From Dermanyssus gallinae (Eukaryota; Arthropoda; Arachnida; Mesostigmata; Dermanyssidae), in NCBI GenBank assembly GCA_003439945.1, contig QVRM01005404.1, positions 372,001-436,000 on the forward strand: a stretch of DNA of 64,000 nt, read 5' to 3'. Each line of letters starts with the position of its first letter. Position 1 is the first letter of the stretch. The notes beneath the pieces were generated by a model that worked only from the letters and a program-made list of their open reading frames with translations, was not told the origin of the DNA and did not search any database. Shown piece by piece: positions 24,170 through 34,893 of the stretch. Position numbers and translations under genes: made by a program.

Positions 24170-25084
24170 ACACCACCATACATGTAACGATACCTAGCGG
24201 CTGTAGCGCGGCAACATGCCGCAGCTCCAGTCGCGACCATTTGACCACAATACGGAAATGGCGCTGAGGCTGCTCAGTTCTCACTTCGTAAATTGCCTAT
24301 TCCGGTTGATGTCACTTGCCGTTGATATCATGAGCGCCTGTCGGGTTGAATCCCAAAACTCTCCCATACGATTTCAATCTCTGCTATCTTATCGGCACAC
24401 TGTGTAACACGTTACACATTATGTTGGTTTCTGTGTATGCGAAGACGACGTACGTGCAGAGTAGTCAGATAATTCTTGCTAGTGTTACTGTATAGCAACG
24501 CTTGGTCGGTCGTCATTAGCGACAGCTGTTTTACTTCGCTCACGTTTAAAGAGACGCGAGTGTGCACAAGAGAATTGGAACGCACTCAATATGCTCTAAT
24601 CGTTCCGTGATTCCAACCATTCATCGCAGCAGACTTCCCTTCAGCTTCCTCTAAACATCTGGCTCTACTCTACAATACGGCTTAGCGCTCTGCTCCGGGA
24701 ACGACTTAAATTATTAGTTTATTTCGCTTAAGCTATTTCTAAAACATTCAAGTGTCATTAGAACGGTTGTTCACTAGATGTTATAGAATTATTTTTAAAT
24801 ATAATTGAGAATGGTCTGCGAATGGAAAGGTCAGTTCACATTTGTTGTTTATATGCGTAGCAATACTCGCAGTAGAAAGTATTGAATCATAACTCAAGAA
24901 GCACCGACATTGTGGAAACCCGTTGGCAGGAGCTCTGAATTTAAATGAAGTGATACTGCATCTAAACAAACTGTACATTATAATGGGTATTAACAATAAC
25001 CACTTAATTGTTTGTTTTGTGCTTCGGAATTAGGTGATTACTAGATTTAACGCACGACTCGGCGTTAAATATATATATGCCAAC
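24170..25084. other. No gene recognised
   Basis: No supported coding region or structural element seen. Confidence 0.45.
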
Positions 25085-25336
25085 AGACATTTTCATTGTA
25101 TCTGCTGTGATCAGAAAAATGCGTTTGGCAGAGTCGATCACAAGATTGTAGTTATTAAGCTAAGAGCGCTCTAGGTCCATCCCCAAACCTGCAAATGGTT
25201 TGCAGAAATTGTTGCGCAACCGGACTTTCCGAGTCAAGTTAGAAGAAACCAAACCTTATGCAGCCTGCACCCGGCACTGCCTGGCGTGCTGCAGGAGAGC
25301 TGCGTCTCTCCGCTTTTGTAAATAATATTTGTCTCA

Positions 25337-25341
<5 letters not shown>
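25085..25341 (+). pseudogene. Jockey-like LINE 'H', RT part 1 (left of nested insertion)
   Basis: A decayed RT segment: motif A as DQKNAFGRVDHK, then HPQTCKWFAEI and a motif-B-like ending VLQESCVSPLL, with two in-frame stops. It breaks off at TTTGTCTCATATAT (25328-25341). The same 14 bp occurs at 34257-34270, where the RT resumes. The copy is 5'-truncated near 25,085. Confidence 0.75.
25328..25341 (+). repeat. 14-bp target-site duplication of element C, left copy
   Basis: TTTGTCTCATATAT, identical to 34257-34270. It marks the site where element C entered LINE H. Confidence 0.85.

Positions 25342-25391
<50 letters not shown>
25342..25391. repeat. (TA)n 3' tail of element C
   Basis: TA array directly after the ORF2 3' UTR of element C on the minus strand and next to the target-site duplication. 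Confidence 0.9.
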
Positions 25392-25393
<2 letters not shown>

Positions 25394-25421
25394 CAAAATA
25401 GTAATAAGAACATCATTAATC

Positions 25422-26581
25422 CTACGGGATCTCAGGGAACCCTTCGGCGGAGGGGAGGGACCCTTTGACTGACGCCGCGTTTCCTCGCTGAAGCTTGATC
25501 GATACTCGCTGCAGTAGGAACTCTCCAGAACGAGGATCCCTTGTGACTGCGTTTAGACTTTTTCCAAGCTCTTTAAAAAAATGTTAACGTTTCTTCACCC
25601 ATGGGTCCATAAGTTAAGGCAATTGGCTGGACGATAAACTGCGGATTGGGTTCTCTGTATTTCGTTAACGTGCGGTTCTTCGCAAGACAAGCAGAGGCAC
25701 CAGCTTTCTGGCTTGTTCGAGCGACGTAGCTTCTGGCCAATGTACACGACACGGTAACGTTCCATACAAGTAGGCGACCTCTTTTCCAAGGGGTTAGTGT
25801 TTTGCCGTCCGGTCGTAACCCACTATTGGCGCTGAGGCCTGGTGGCTCTTTCACAGCCGGCACCTGTGCACTATGCAGTGCACGACAGATGACGTCGTTT
25901 ATCGCATAGTGTCGTGGGTGGCGGCCGGCGCTGTATCGGCTCAATGGAGCGTGTTTCCCTATTGTTGCTACGGGTAACCGACACCGGTTGTAAAGATGAG
26001 CGGCACAGACCGTCTCCCACAGCCGCAGAGCAGACACGATGCGGAGTGTGTTATTGTCCAGCATCGTACCTAGTTGCGGCGAGGGGAGGGCCTGAAGCCA
26101 CTTGCCACTCATCGGATCGAAGCAAGCTCGTAGTCTAGCCTTGTCAGCCGTGGTTTGCGCCTGAGACAGGAGAGAGGCCTGTTTCAGCTCCACGACAATG
26201 CGGTCGAGAGACTTTTGCGTAGGGGAAACCGGTAGAGCCTCCCACCGCCAAGCCCGTTCGATCACCTCCGATGTACCTTCCGGGCCTATGGAAGCAATAA
26301 GATGTTTAAAATCTGTGATTGAGCCCACGTAGCACGACAGGACACCGAGGCCACCTGCGCTGACGGGCAGCGTAGTTTGGGCCCATGCGTTGTCTCCTAG
26401 GCGCACATTGAGTAAGCACTTGAGTGTCGTTCGGAGAAGTTCGTCGAAAACGTGGAGCAGGTCATCTCTCTTGTACGAGGGAGAACATTGCACAAGATAA
26501 ATTAAACGAGGCGTGGAAAGGCTTTGCCGTAGAAGATACATGGCTGGGTGTGCGTCTAGATGTTTTAATCTACTGCACCAC
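25422..26581 (-). pseudogene. Element C ORF2, 3' half (RLE domain)
   Basis: This continues the ORF2 broken by the LTR element at 26,581. It opens with RLKHLDAHPAMYLLRQSL, a family-conserved segment, and runs through LPVSAGGLGVL and LQALPSPQLGTMLDNNTLRIV. The Cys/His motif is decayed (the expected first and last Cys are lost) and the nuclease core reads LRPDGKTL...LLVWNVTV, with the usual final Asp replaced by Asn. A frameshift falls in the A7 run at 25575-25581. Beyond it the true C-terminus (SGEFLLQR...LQRGNAASVKGS) ends with TAG at 25422-25424. Confidence 0.85.
26577..26581. repeat. 5-bp target-site duplication of the LTR element, left copy
   Basis: ACCAC, identical to 31234-31238 on the other side of the LTR element. 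Confidence 0.85.
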
Positions 26582-26872
26582 TGTAGTATCCACCACCCTA
26601 ACGACCGGACGACGACCGATACGAGTTCGCTAGGCTCTCTCTCAAACAACACACGTCCTCTGCCTGGCTCGCACCAACGACTACTAACTCATTTATTCTC
26701 ATGCCTCCTTATATACTCACAGATTGCCCGCGCATTTAGTGACTTCCCGCGTCTTCGCTAGTAGGGTGGCGGCATCTTCTATTTGGCGCCATGTATTTAT
26801 TTTGCTTCAGCATTGCCGCCAACAGACGATATATATATACCCGCGCAGCTTAACGGACGCTGCTATGCTACA
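26582..26872 (-). repeat. 3' LTR
   Basis: 291 bp, with TGTAG...CTACA termini on the plus strand, nearly identical to 30927-31233. It contains a short TA run. Confidence 0.95.
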
Positions 26873-26886
26873 TTCTCCCCCCCTTC
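26873..26886 (-). promoter_or_regulatory. Polypurine tract
   Basis: On the minus strand GAAGGGGGGGAGAA immediately precedes the 3' LTR. This is the expected site for plus-strand DNA priming. Confidence 0.85.
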
Positions 26887-26915
26887 ACCGGCTTGTTTCG
26901 AATTCGGCCCCATCT

Positions 26916-28370
26916 TCACCCACGAACTCCCGTAGACGGCTCGGTGCGCGTCTCATCCTGCCGTGGACGTCCTTCACCCGGCGCGCTGTTGTTCTCGTGT
27001 TGATCTTCTGGCGCACCTCGTATTTCTTCTTCAGGTCTCTGTTGCGCACCTTGATCCGGGCGCTGTAGATAGCCTGGCATCTGCGCTGCCCGTGCTACCT
27101 GTGGTTGGCCAGCACGCGTCAACCGGTTTCTGTGCCATCTCCTACCGTCTTCCAACTCGTACATGTCTTCACCGACTTGTCTTTTAACTCTCGTCGGTGG
27201 TCCATACTTCTCCTCCCCCTTTGCAGCGACTGGTCTCCGTATTCTGACCCAGTCACCGGGCGCGAACTTGGTTTCCACTGCCGCTCTCCTCCTGTCTGCG
27301 TACTCCTTTTGTTTGTTCTGCCTTGTCTCCACTCGCACTCGCTCATCTTCATCATTCTGATTGGTGTTTCCTTGCCAAAGACCCGCGTCCAGTTTCGTCC
27401 TCATAGACCGTCCATGTAGTAATTCAGCGGGCGATTTGCCTGTCGTTGCCTGTGCGGTTGCGTTGTATGCGCCGATCATCTCGGTCAGGCGTCTCCGCCG
27501 GTCGCCGTTCATTTGGGCGGCCGACCAGATGAAGCCGCCCAGTGTCTTATTGAATCTTTCCACCAACCCATTTGCTTGAGGGTGGTACACGGGTGTACGA
27601 ATGTGTCGAATTCCGAATTCGGTCATGAATTCTTCGAACTCATAGCTCAGGAACTGGGGTCCGTTGTCCGTTACTATGCTGACCGGAATGCCTTCACGGT
27701 ATATGAGCCTGTGTAGCATGCCAATGATCAGACGAGCTGTTGTCTCTGCCATGAACTCTACCTCCGCCCACTTCGAGTAGTAATCCATGACAACCACCGC
27801 GTATCGCGCTTCCGGTCCCAATGAGCTGTCCGGGCCTCGGATGTCGACTGCTAGCCTTGTCCACGGCTGAGCTGGCCAGGGCGTCGTCCTCACGGGTGCT
27901 GTGGTAGCCACCGCTGTCTTGTCATGTAATGCGCACAACCGGCACTCTCGTACCGCTTCCTCAACCATTTTGTCCATTCCCGGCCACCAGAACGTGTTTC
28001 GCAGTCGATGTTTCGTCTTCACCATCCCCTGATGCGCATCCTCGTGGGCCATCTGGAACGCTCTCTTTCGAAGTTGCTGCGGCAGAACTACTTTATCTCC
28101 TCTCATTAGTACGCCCTGCGTTTCGGATAGTTCATGAACAACGGAGGCCCAGCGCCCGGCTTGCGCCAGTCGAGGCCGTTTTAACCTAAGCCATCTTCTC
28201 ACGCTCCGAATGTCCGGGTCAGCTAAATAACAACTTACAACCTCCTCCCACTGTATTGGCCTTAACTTTTCTTCTAGTGTTGCTACTATCATTTCCTGCC
28301 CATCACACGCTTCAAAAATGTCTTTTGTCGGCAGTCGAGAGAGCATGTCGGGTACATTATTTGTTATACC
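26916..28370 (-). pseudogene. gag-pol part 3: integrase
   Basis: The start coincides with the conserved MLSRLPTK end of the RNase H-integrase linker, so it is a continuation and not a real start codon. The zinc-binding HHCC module (HEDAHQGMVKTKHR...CRLC), the catalytic core (AVDIRGP, VTDNGPQF, GLVERFNK giving D, D and E) and a C-terminal domain (FAPGDWVRIRRP...YELEDGRRWHRNRL) are intact. A Gln/Glu-rich tail follows, ending at 26,916. It is separated from the upstream RNase H by a 1-nt frameshift in the T5 run at 28380-28384. In the living element it would insert the cDNA into the genome. About 480 residues, usual for gypsy-type integrases. Confidence 0.93.
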
Positions 28371-28374
28371 GCTT

Positions 28375-28534
28375 CTAAATTTTTACCTCAAATAAGTAGT
28401 TTCTCAGCCTTTCTACCCACCGACCTATCCTCATTGGCGCTCGACCCTCCCCCTTGTAGCCAAGTAGTGCTATCAGCGCCTGATGGTCTGTCCGTAACGT
28501 AAACCTTCTTCCCCACAACACTACATTTGCTGTG
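28375..28534 (-). pseudogene. gag-pol part 2: truncated RNase H
   Basis: This carries YTANVVLWGRRFTLRTDHQAL and RIGRWVERLRNYLFEV, the second half of the RNase H domain. Against the usual gypsy pattern, a block of roughly 15-20 codons between SLTPTQQ and LWGRRF is missing. That block normally holds the GEREALA segment with a catalytic Glu. The deletion near 28,530 also shifts the frame. The domain is therefore judged inactive in this copy. Confidence 0.8.
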
Positions 28535-30884
28535 TAGGTGTTAGTGAGCACGATGCATACGCTATTGGCCGCTCTTCCCCGTCCTGCTCTTGCAGTAGCA
28601 CTGCTCCTAATCCGTGCGCTGACGCGTCCGTCGCCACTATCGTGGGTGCTGTTGGATCGAAAATGGCTAAAGGTGCCGCCGCTACTATACTTGCTTTCAG
28701 TTTCTCGAATGCCTGTTGTTGCTCTGGCCCCCATTTGAATAGCACGTTCTTTTTTAACAACCTGCGTATTGGCTCGGATATATCCGAAAATGTCGGCACG
28801 CACCGCATATAAAAACTTGTCACCCCTAAGACCGACTTAACCTGCGTTACGTTAGTTGGAACCGCTAACTCTTTAATGGCTTTCAGGTTATCTACACTAG
28901 GTCGTACCCCGTGTTCGTTAATGGTAAACCCGACGAAGTTAATCTCCTTGGTTCCCAAAACACACTTTTCATTCAGCGTCATTCCTGATTCTTGGATTCG
29001 TTGTAGCATCATGCGTAACCTTACATTATGCTCCTCTTGGGAAGTTCCAAATACTAAAATATCATCTAAATATATGACCACTCCCTTTAGTCCTTGTAGC
29101 AGGTTTTTCATTAATCGCTGGAAAGCCGCAGGTGCCGACGCCAACCCGAAGCAAACCCTCTTATATCGAAACAATCCCCACGGGGTTACAAACGTAGTGA
29201 GGTCTCGTGACCTTTCATCCAATTCAACCTGGTGATATGCCGAGAGCGCGTCTAGCTTTGAAAACCACCTGGCCCCGTGTAGCTCTACCAGCAGGTCGTC
29301 CAGATGCGGTAGAGGGAAAACATCAGGCACTATCGCTTGATTTACTTGTCTTAGATCCACACACAATCTAACTCTACCGTCCCTTTTCGCTGCTACTACC
29401 ATGCCCGATACCCACTCGGAAGCCTGAACTGGCTCAATAACATCGTTCTCCAATTGTTTATCTAATTCGGCTTTCACTGCCGTCACTAGAGTGAGCGGTA
29501 ACCTCCTCAACTTGTGCTGCACCGGCCTAACATTCTCCTTAAGTCGCACTCTGTGCTGCACGGCCTTAACCAGACCTAGCGTTCCCGAAAACAGTTCCCG
29601 AAACTCGTTCTCTATTTGAATCGTTTTAACTTCTGCCACCGAGCACGATCGCGCCGCACAATCGATTATCATACCTAGTTTAGCTAGCGTATCGCGTCCT
29701 AGCACCGACCTACCATTAGCTACAACGAATAAATCGCATTCAACCTCCCGACTGCCCAGTTTGAGGTGGCATCGAGCCATTCCCAGCGTTGGTATCCTTT
29801 CCTGATTGTATGCGCGTAGTATTGCGTTCGTGGGCCTAACTCGATCTCCCCGGTCTGCCAAGTGCTCCCTATTATTAATAGATACGGCTGCCCCCGTGTC
29901 TATCAAAAAGGTTACTAAATTACCGTCTACTGCAACACTACTAGCAAACTCCGGACAATAAAGAGACAGTGAGTACACAGCTGTTGGTTTATTCCATACC
30001 TCAATTTCGGGCTCCTCTAAGCGTTCGCCGTTGGTCCGACGATCCCAGCGTGGCTGCTCCTCCACGCCGATCGCCTGTACATTCTGCCTCGCCTGACCTG
30101 CCGCGTTCCTGCACTTCCGTCCAAAGTGGCCGAACTTGCCACACTTTCGGCACCTGACTCGTCTTGCCGGGCACAACTCTGACCCGTATCCGTGACTGTC
30201 CCAGCCGCACGCATGGCATCCACCTGCTCCGTACTCTTGCCCTGCCGCCGGCCTTGGTCTGCTTCGTTCCGCAGGCCTTCCCGCCTCCTGCACCGCGTTC
30301 ACTTGCTCGTGTGATCCTGTGATCCTCTTGGCTTCTATGATGCACCTCTCCACGTGTAGCGCAACCGTCAGGGCCTGTTCGACCGGCAAAGCCTCTTCCA
30401 GGAGGAGCTTTTCTCTCACCTGTGGGATCGTCGCTCCCAGAATGAGCTGGCTCCTCAACGCCTGGCCCCGATCGTCGAACTCGCACCCCACCAGCAGTCG
30501 TCGCAGTGCCGCGATGTACTCCACCAACCGCTCTCCGCCGCGTTGTCGTCGTCGGAAGAATTCGTCGCGGGAGACGGCCACTCTCTTATGTTCCTTGAAC
30601 ATCTCAGTTAGCTTTGCCACCATCCTGGCGTACTTGGTTAGTGGGACCTCGCCATCCTTCTCCGGCTCCGTTGGCTGATCCGCCATAGCACGATATTGTG
30701 CTTGGCCTTCGAGCCCGAGGCAGTGTAGTAAGATTGCACATTTCTTCGCGTCAGTCAACTTTGCTGCGCCGACCGAGGTGGCTTCTAGATAAACCTCGAA
30801 TGCTTGATGCCACTCCGTCCACGGTGTTGTTGGTCGGCCCATGGTTGGCAGGAACGTAGCTGGGGGTGGCAGACCTGTGGCCAT
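28521..30884 (-). pseudogene. gag-pol part 1: Gag, protease and reverse transcriptase
   Basis: A single 787-codon frame starts at the ATG 30882-30884, shortly after the primer site, so gag and pol are fused without a frameshift. Residues 1-200 are a Gag capsid-like region (WTEWHQAFEVYLEAT, EEALPVEQALTVALHVE). Knuckles at about 225-260 include CRKCGKFGHFGRKC. The protease has FLIDTGAAVSI near 325. The RT shows RVRLCVDLRQVN, FSKLDALSAYHQVEL, CFGLASAPAAFQRLM and the active site YLDD near 635. The start of RNase H has ATDASAHGLGAVL. The frame stops just after SLTPTQQM at the RNase H deletion. Confidence 0.95.
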
Positions 30885-30906
30885 TGTTGCGGTGGCCAGG
30901 TTCTAG

Positions 30907-30924
30907 ATCCTGTCGACTGCGCCA
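30907..30924 (-). promoter_or_regulatory. Primer-binding site
   Basis: Two bases after the 5' LTR, the minus strand reads TGGCGCAGTCGACAGGAT. Its TGG start pairs with a tRNA CCA end. The matching tRNA species was not determined. Confidence 0.8.
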
Positions 30925-30926
30925 GT

Positions 30927-31233
30927 TGTAGTATCCACCACCCTAACGACCGGACGACGACCGATACGAGTTCGCTAGGCTCTCTCTCAAATAACACACG
31001 TCCTCTGCCTGGCTCGCACCAACGACTACTAACTCATTTATTCTCATGCCTCCTTATATACTCACAGATTGCCCGCGCATTTAGTGACTTCCCGCGTCTT
31101 CGCTAGTAGGGTGGCGGCATCTTCTATTTGGCGCCATGTATTTAGTTTGCTTCAGCATTGCCGCCAACAGACGATATATATATATATATATATATATATA
31201 CCCGCGCAGCTTAACGGACGCTGCTATCCTACA
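30927..31233 (-). repeat. 5' LTR
   Basis: 307 bp, longer than the 3' LTR because of an expanded TA run at about 31,174-31,200. It would carry the promoter and polyadenylation signals of the element. Confidence 0.95.
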
Positions 31234-31238
31234 ACCAC
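31234..31238. repeat. 5-bp target-site duplication of the LTR element, right copy
   Basis: ACCAC, identical to 26577-26581. Confidence 0.85.
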
Positions 31239-32888
31239 CGTTTCGCATCTGTGAGCCTCTTTTGGAGGGCACTCACAACTGCTGCGTCAGTTAACGGTGC
31301 ACCCAGTAATTTAACGTTTTCCTCCGTTAGTCACTTGATATTGGGTAGTTTTGCTGGCACTGCAGCAGCAGTTTCTTCTCTGTCGTTGTGCGATAAAACG
31401 AGGAGCTCACATTTACTGTCGTTAAGCTTCAAGCCCGAGACCGCCTCGAAGTCCTGGGCCTTCTTAATGTCGAAAATGACAACAGGCAAATCGCCTGCAA
31501 GTAGTCCATTGTCTAAGCACCACGGTCGCAATTCTGACTGCAATCGTGTCTGAAGCTCATGTAATCCTATGCAGAAGAGGGCAGGCCCACACGGATCGCC
31601 CTGCTGCACCCCACACTTTTACAGTATAGTCTTTCCTTGCCAATAGAGATTGGACGGGAAACGATACATCTGGTAGATAGCGGCGTACAGCCCAGGGGTT
31701 CGCTGCTTAACCGAATTTAAAATGTGGTCTCTTTGCATCATGTTAAAGACATTTTGAAAATCCAACTTAACTAAGATTTTATGGTTTGCGGCTCTGTGTC
31801 ATTCAATGTATGCAGCGGTGGAATGTACGGCAGCATCGGTACCCCCCTTAATACCACAGCCAAGTTGCAGTGGGGCAACTAACTCAACAATATCCTTAAT
31901 TGATTTCTTGACGAGGACTTTGCCAACAAGTCTTCGTAGAGTGAGCCCCACTGCAATAGGTTTATTCCGCCGTCCTTCTTACGGAGAGCGATCAGAGAAG
32001 CTCCGTAAAATATTGGCAATATAAATTCTAGTAGTTGTCCGTTGATGGCCAGAGTAACAAAGCGAAAGAGAGAAAGCAGCAAAGGATTACTGTTTTCATC
32101 CAGTCTGCCAACTTTAAGTGGCGAGGGCGAAGTCCATCGGGGCCCCCGCTGGAGCAATTAGGGAAACTTCTAATTGCATTGCGGAGATCCGCTGGGTAAC
32201 GGAGATTTCAGATCCGGGTGGTCTGGTCGCTGGTGCGTCTGGGAAGGTTGTGTATGGGGGGTGTTCGGGGTGCTTGGCTGTGAGGCTCTCGAGGGTTTGT
32301 GGATCCACTGAGGTCATCTTGTCAGTAGACAAAAGCGTGCGGGCGACCGACGAAATATCTCCCTGAGCCAGTTTCGTCTGTATAATTTTTGACCGTCGGA
32401 AGTCAGTGTCGCACGGCAAGGGCGTCCCGCGTTTTGTTCCACACAGGTGAGGGTTTTCACTTACTTTAGCTCTCCGATGGAAGCGTGCCAGTTTTTTGCC
32501 GAATAACTGATGTAAGAGCGCGTCTTTTTTCTTTTCTTGCGGGGATGCTAAACACTAGAGAAGAGAAAGCAAATAGCTGTTCCCAATTTTCCGGTAAGGC
32601 AGACGAGCACATATAATTTATAGTTTTAGATAAATCTGCTGCAACATGGCTTCTAAGAGAGCGGGGTGTGCAAGATATCATTTTTAACTTAGATTTAATT
32701 TCCACGACATTCGGACAATAGTCGGCGATGTGAAAAGGTTGTCCAGGGTCGGTTTGAAGTTGTTGGTTTGGTAGTCGGTTAGAAGTTATCAGTTGAGTGG
32801 GCGTGTCTGCTTGTAGTTGACCAGCGAGTTTTTCTGTTTGCGTGGTTGACGAGACCCAGCGTCGGATATCAGCTTGCCGACTGGTCAT
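31234..32888 (-). pseudogene. Element C ORF2, 5' half (RT)
   Basis: It starts at the ATG 32886-32888, which shares its A with the ORF1 stop (TAATG). The N-terminal part carries FHIADYCPNV and the pre-RT helix. KLAQGDISSVARTLLSTD is in a second frame. YGASLIALRKKDGG is in a third. Motif A (LVKLDFQNVFNMMQRDH) lies near 31,750, motif B (QQGDPCGPALF) near 31,600, and the active site reads CLDN in place of YLDD. Several frameshifts and the changed active site predate the LTR insertion at 31,234. The reading continues in frame at 26,581 when the LTR element and one ACCAC are left out. Confidence 0.85.
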
Positions 32889-33196
32889 TACAAATTTTCG
32901 GTCTGTACCACCTGTGAGCCCTCTGAGACACGAGATCGCAGGGGAGCCGGGTCTTTGAATAAGTCTTCTGCTTGTGCAGGGGTGAAGACCGCTTTGATTG
33001 CATTTTCTATCTCTTTACATATGTCTATCCCACCAGACTGGGTCGCGGGAGCCAATTGTTCCGCAGATACCGCCCGAGAGTTCAGAGACAGCCCCTGGAT
33101 GATCAACGCGGTTAGTTTTTCGATAACAGCACTTACTTGAGCCACAATAGTGTCAACTATCTGCGGGATAAGCTTCTCTGTAGCTCTTTCTAACAC
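32888..33196 (-). pseudogene. Element C ORF1, C-terminal piece
   Basis: An open frame that ends in TAA at 32888-32890, overlapping the ORF2 ATG. It holds a hydrophobic helical segment (IPQIVDTIVAQVSAVIEKLTALIIQGL), like the C-terminal helix of ORF1 in E and F (LRGIVNALRPLLALAPLLQGL). The zinc knuckles are absent, because the frame is cut at 33,196 by an R1-clade fragment. Confidence 0.6.
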
Positions 33197-33990
33197 AAGA
33201 TAGCCCGGCTGATGCCAAACAACTATGGCCCACGGGAGTCAAGAAGACGCCTTATTATGTCGGTAGCTGAGTCCATAGTTTTATTTGCAGCTCCGGTGTG
33301 GCCGTCAACCACACTGTCCACAGCCAACAATAGGGCAACGCTACGCAAAGCCCAAAGAGTGGCTTCTCTGCGTATCACGATGGCCTATAGAACAATCAGC
33401 ACAGCGGCCGTTCTTGTTCTGGCTAGCACAGTCCCCTGGGAACTGAAAGCAAATGAACGACGCCGCTTATGGGAAGACCCGGAAAAGAAAAAGGCGGAGG
33501 AAAGAAATATCACACTTGACAATTGGCAGGTCGAATGGGATTCTATTTAGGACGGAGCGCCCGGGTACCGGGTAAGGACTCTGATCCCGGATATCAGGGC
33601 CTGGATGTATCGGCCAGGTGGCGCGCTGACGTTCTACATCACTCAGGTCGTTACAGGACACGGTGATTTCCAGTCATACTTGTTCGGGTCTACCTAGGGC
33701 TGAAGACGGCACCCTTAGAACGATCATACAGCTTATGATTAAGTCACGCGACGACTGGATCAGCATTGCTTGCATTATGGAAAACATCCTGCGCGCCAAG
33801 GAGAAGAAAAACCGTTACTGCACGACATCATCCCGCGGGGCATCCCGGGATAGCTAAATGCTTAAACTACTCTCCCCCTTCTATCGTTTGAAGTTATGCT
33901 TATGCAGTTCCCGATCGATTAGGGGATTAGGACATGACTGGTTTTTAGTGGGTTGGAGCCCCACACTACCGGCCCACACTAGCAGACGAG
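33197..33990 (+). pseudogene. R1-clade LINE fragment inserted in element C
   Basis: Plus strand, ORF2 C-terminal region only. NNYGPRESRRRLIMSVAESIVLFAAPVW leads on to RKAQRVASLRITMAYRTISTAAVLVLA, then after frame breaks PDIRAWMYRPGGALTFYITQVVTGHGDFQSYLF. These are hallmarks of R1/TRAS-type LINE C-termini. The fragment ends with a short 3' UTR (GTTTTTAGTGGGTTGG). It lies head-to-head with element C's coding DNA, which continues on its other side, so it probably inserted into C. The exact ends are uncertain because no clean duplication was found. Confidence 0.78.
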
Positions 33991-34256
33991 TTTCCTGCGG
34001 TGATCTTTTTTATGCTGAGTGCAGGAGCACTCACGTTGTCAGCGACAGTCTTTACAGGCTGACTTAGGGCAGGCTCCCTCGTTGTAGTATCACGCACGTT
34101 ATTTACAGAACCTTTGACTTCATTTTGGACGACAGTAGCAAAACTGCGCCTGCTAAAATTTGCGCCGGGCTTAATGTCCACCACGGGTGCGCAAAGTTTA
34201 ACAGGTAAGACCTCAGGTTGTTACTGAATTACATGTTTGGCGGACTTCTTTAAAAG
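33991..34256 (-). pseudogene. Element C 5' end and start of ORF1
   Basis: On the minus strand the region from 34,256 holds a short leader and then a frame with DIKPGANFSRRSFATVVQNEVKG, ending at the R1-clade fragment. The FATVV block recalls the DGFTVVTSA region of ORF1 in element F. The 5' boundary is set by the 14-bp duplication at 34257-34270. Confidence 0.5.
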
Positions 34257-34270
34257 TTTGTCTCATATAT
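34257..34270 (+). repeat. 14-bp target-site duplication of element C, right copy
   Basis: TTTGTCTCATATAT, identical to 25328-25341. Confidence 0.85.
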
Positions 34271-34893
34271 GAAACTCCGTATACCATCGACTGTTAAATC
34301 TATTTTGCACGCAGACGATCTTAAAATATATAGTGCGCTCAACTCCTCATCGGCGCATACGGCACTGCGGCCAACGTAACGCGGGATCCTGGAGTCCTAA
34401 TCTCGGCGGACCGCACCTTTTCCGCACATATCAAAGAACTAGTTAAAGCAGCATCCAAACTTATGAATAAACTATTTCGCTGTTTCATTGCCAAGGACGA
34501 TGTAATTTGTTTGTGTTATCCAAACGTTTCTACTGTTCACCGCATCCATATTTATGTAAATGGATAGATATAATCGAAGATGTGCAAAGGAGATTCTTAA
34601 TAAGACTCCACAGAAGATGTAATCCCAAAACGAACGACATTATTTTACCGCTCTTAATAGACACGAACAAAAATGACAGACGGGTCCTAGCTCAATCTAT
34701 GGGCGCAAGCCTTATGGATCATTTCTTAAAAATGCCATCGAACAATCGCAGAAGCCAAATAATGAATGTGCCCAGATGCGTTGCAAGAACCGAGCACATT
34801 AATAACATGTTCGCCTGGCGCGTGGCCAGGGATATTCACAACAGAACGACTGCGCTAAAATATTCTAACATATTAAGAAAAGCATTATTTTGA
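34257..34893 (+). pseudogene. Jockey-like LINE 'H', RT part 2 (right of nested insertion)
   Basis: RT reading resumes with STVKSILHADDLKIYSAL, where HADD is the active-site motif. It then continues, with frame breaks, through DPGVLISADRTFSAHIKELV and the C-terminal domain (EDVQRRFLIRLHRRC...NMFAWRVARDIHNRTTALKY) to TGA at 34891-34893. With the insertion and one duplication copy left out, the frame runs on directly from 25,341, showing that both parts were one gene. Confidence 0.8.

Larger units (their letters stand above)
26582..31233 (-). mobile_element. Ty3/gypsy LTR retrotransposon inside element C
   Basis: A complete LTR element read on the minus strand. The LTRs (26582-26872 and 30927-31233) begin TGTAG and end CTACA. 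They differ by about three substitutions plus the length of an internal TA run, so the insertion is young. Flanks carry ACCAC duplications. In order: 5' LTR, primer-binding site, fused gag-pol with protease, RT, RNase H and integrase, polypurine tract, 3' LTR. The RT-before-integrase order defines Ty3/gypsy. No envelope-like ORF is present. Coding lesions are listed under the gag-pol entries. Confidence 0.95.
25342..34256 (-). mobile_element. RLE-type LINE 'C', carrying two later insertions
   Basis: The span between the two 14-bp duplications is a minus-strand RLE LINE. Its 3' tail is the (TA)n array at 25,342-25,391 and its 5' end lies at 34,256. Its ORF2 is split at ACCAC by an LTR retrotransposon (26,582-31,233). 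Its ORF1 region is interrupted by a plus-strand R1-clade fragment (about 33,197-33,990). Without these insertions about 3.5 kb of element C remains, less than E or F, so further internal loss is likely in ORF1. Confidence 0.8.

Noticed and set aside
28521..28560. Programmed frameshift in gag-pol
   Set aside because: The break lies inside RNase H and coincides with loss of conserved residues, so it is a deletion and not a recoding site between gag and pol.
26582..31233. Endogenous retrovirus with envelope
   Set aside because: No ORF remains between integrase and the 3' LTR, and no envelope-like features are present.
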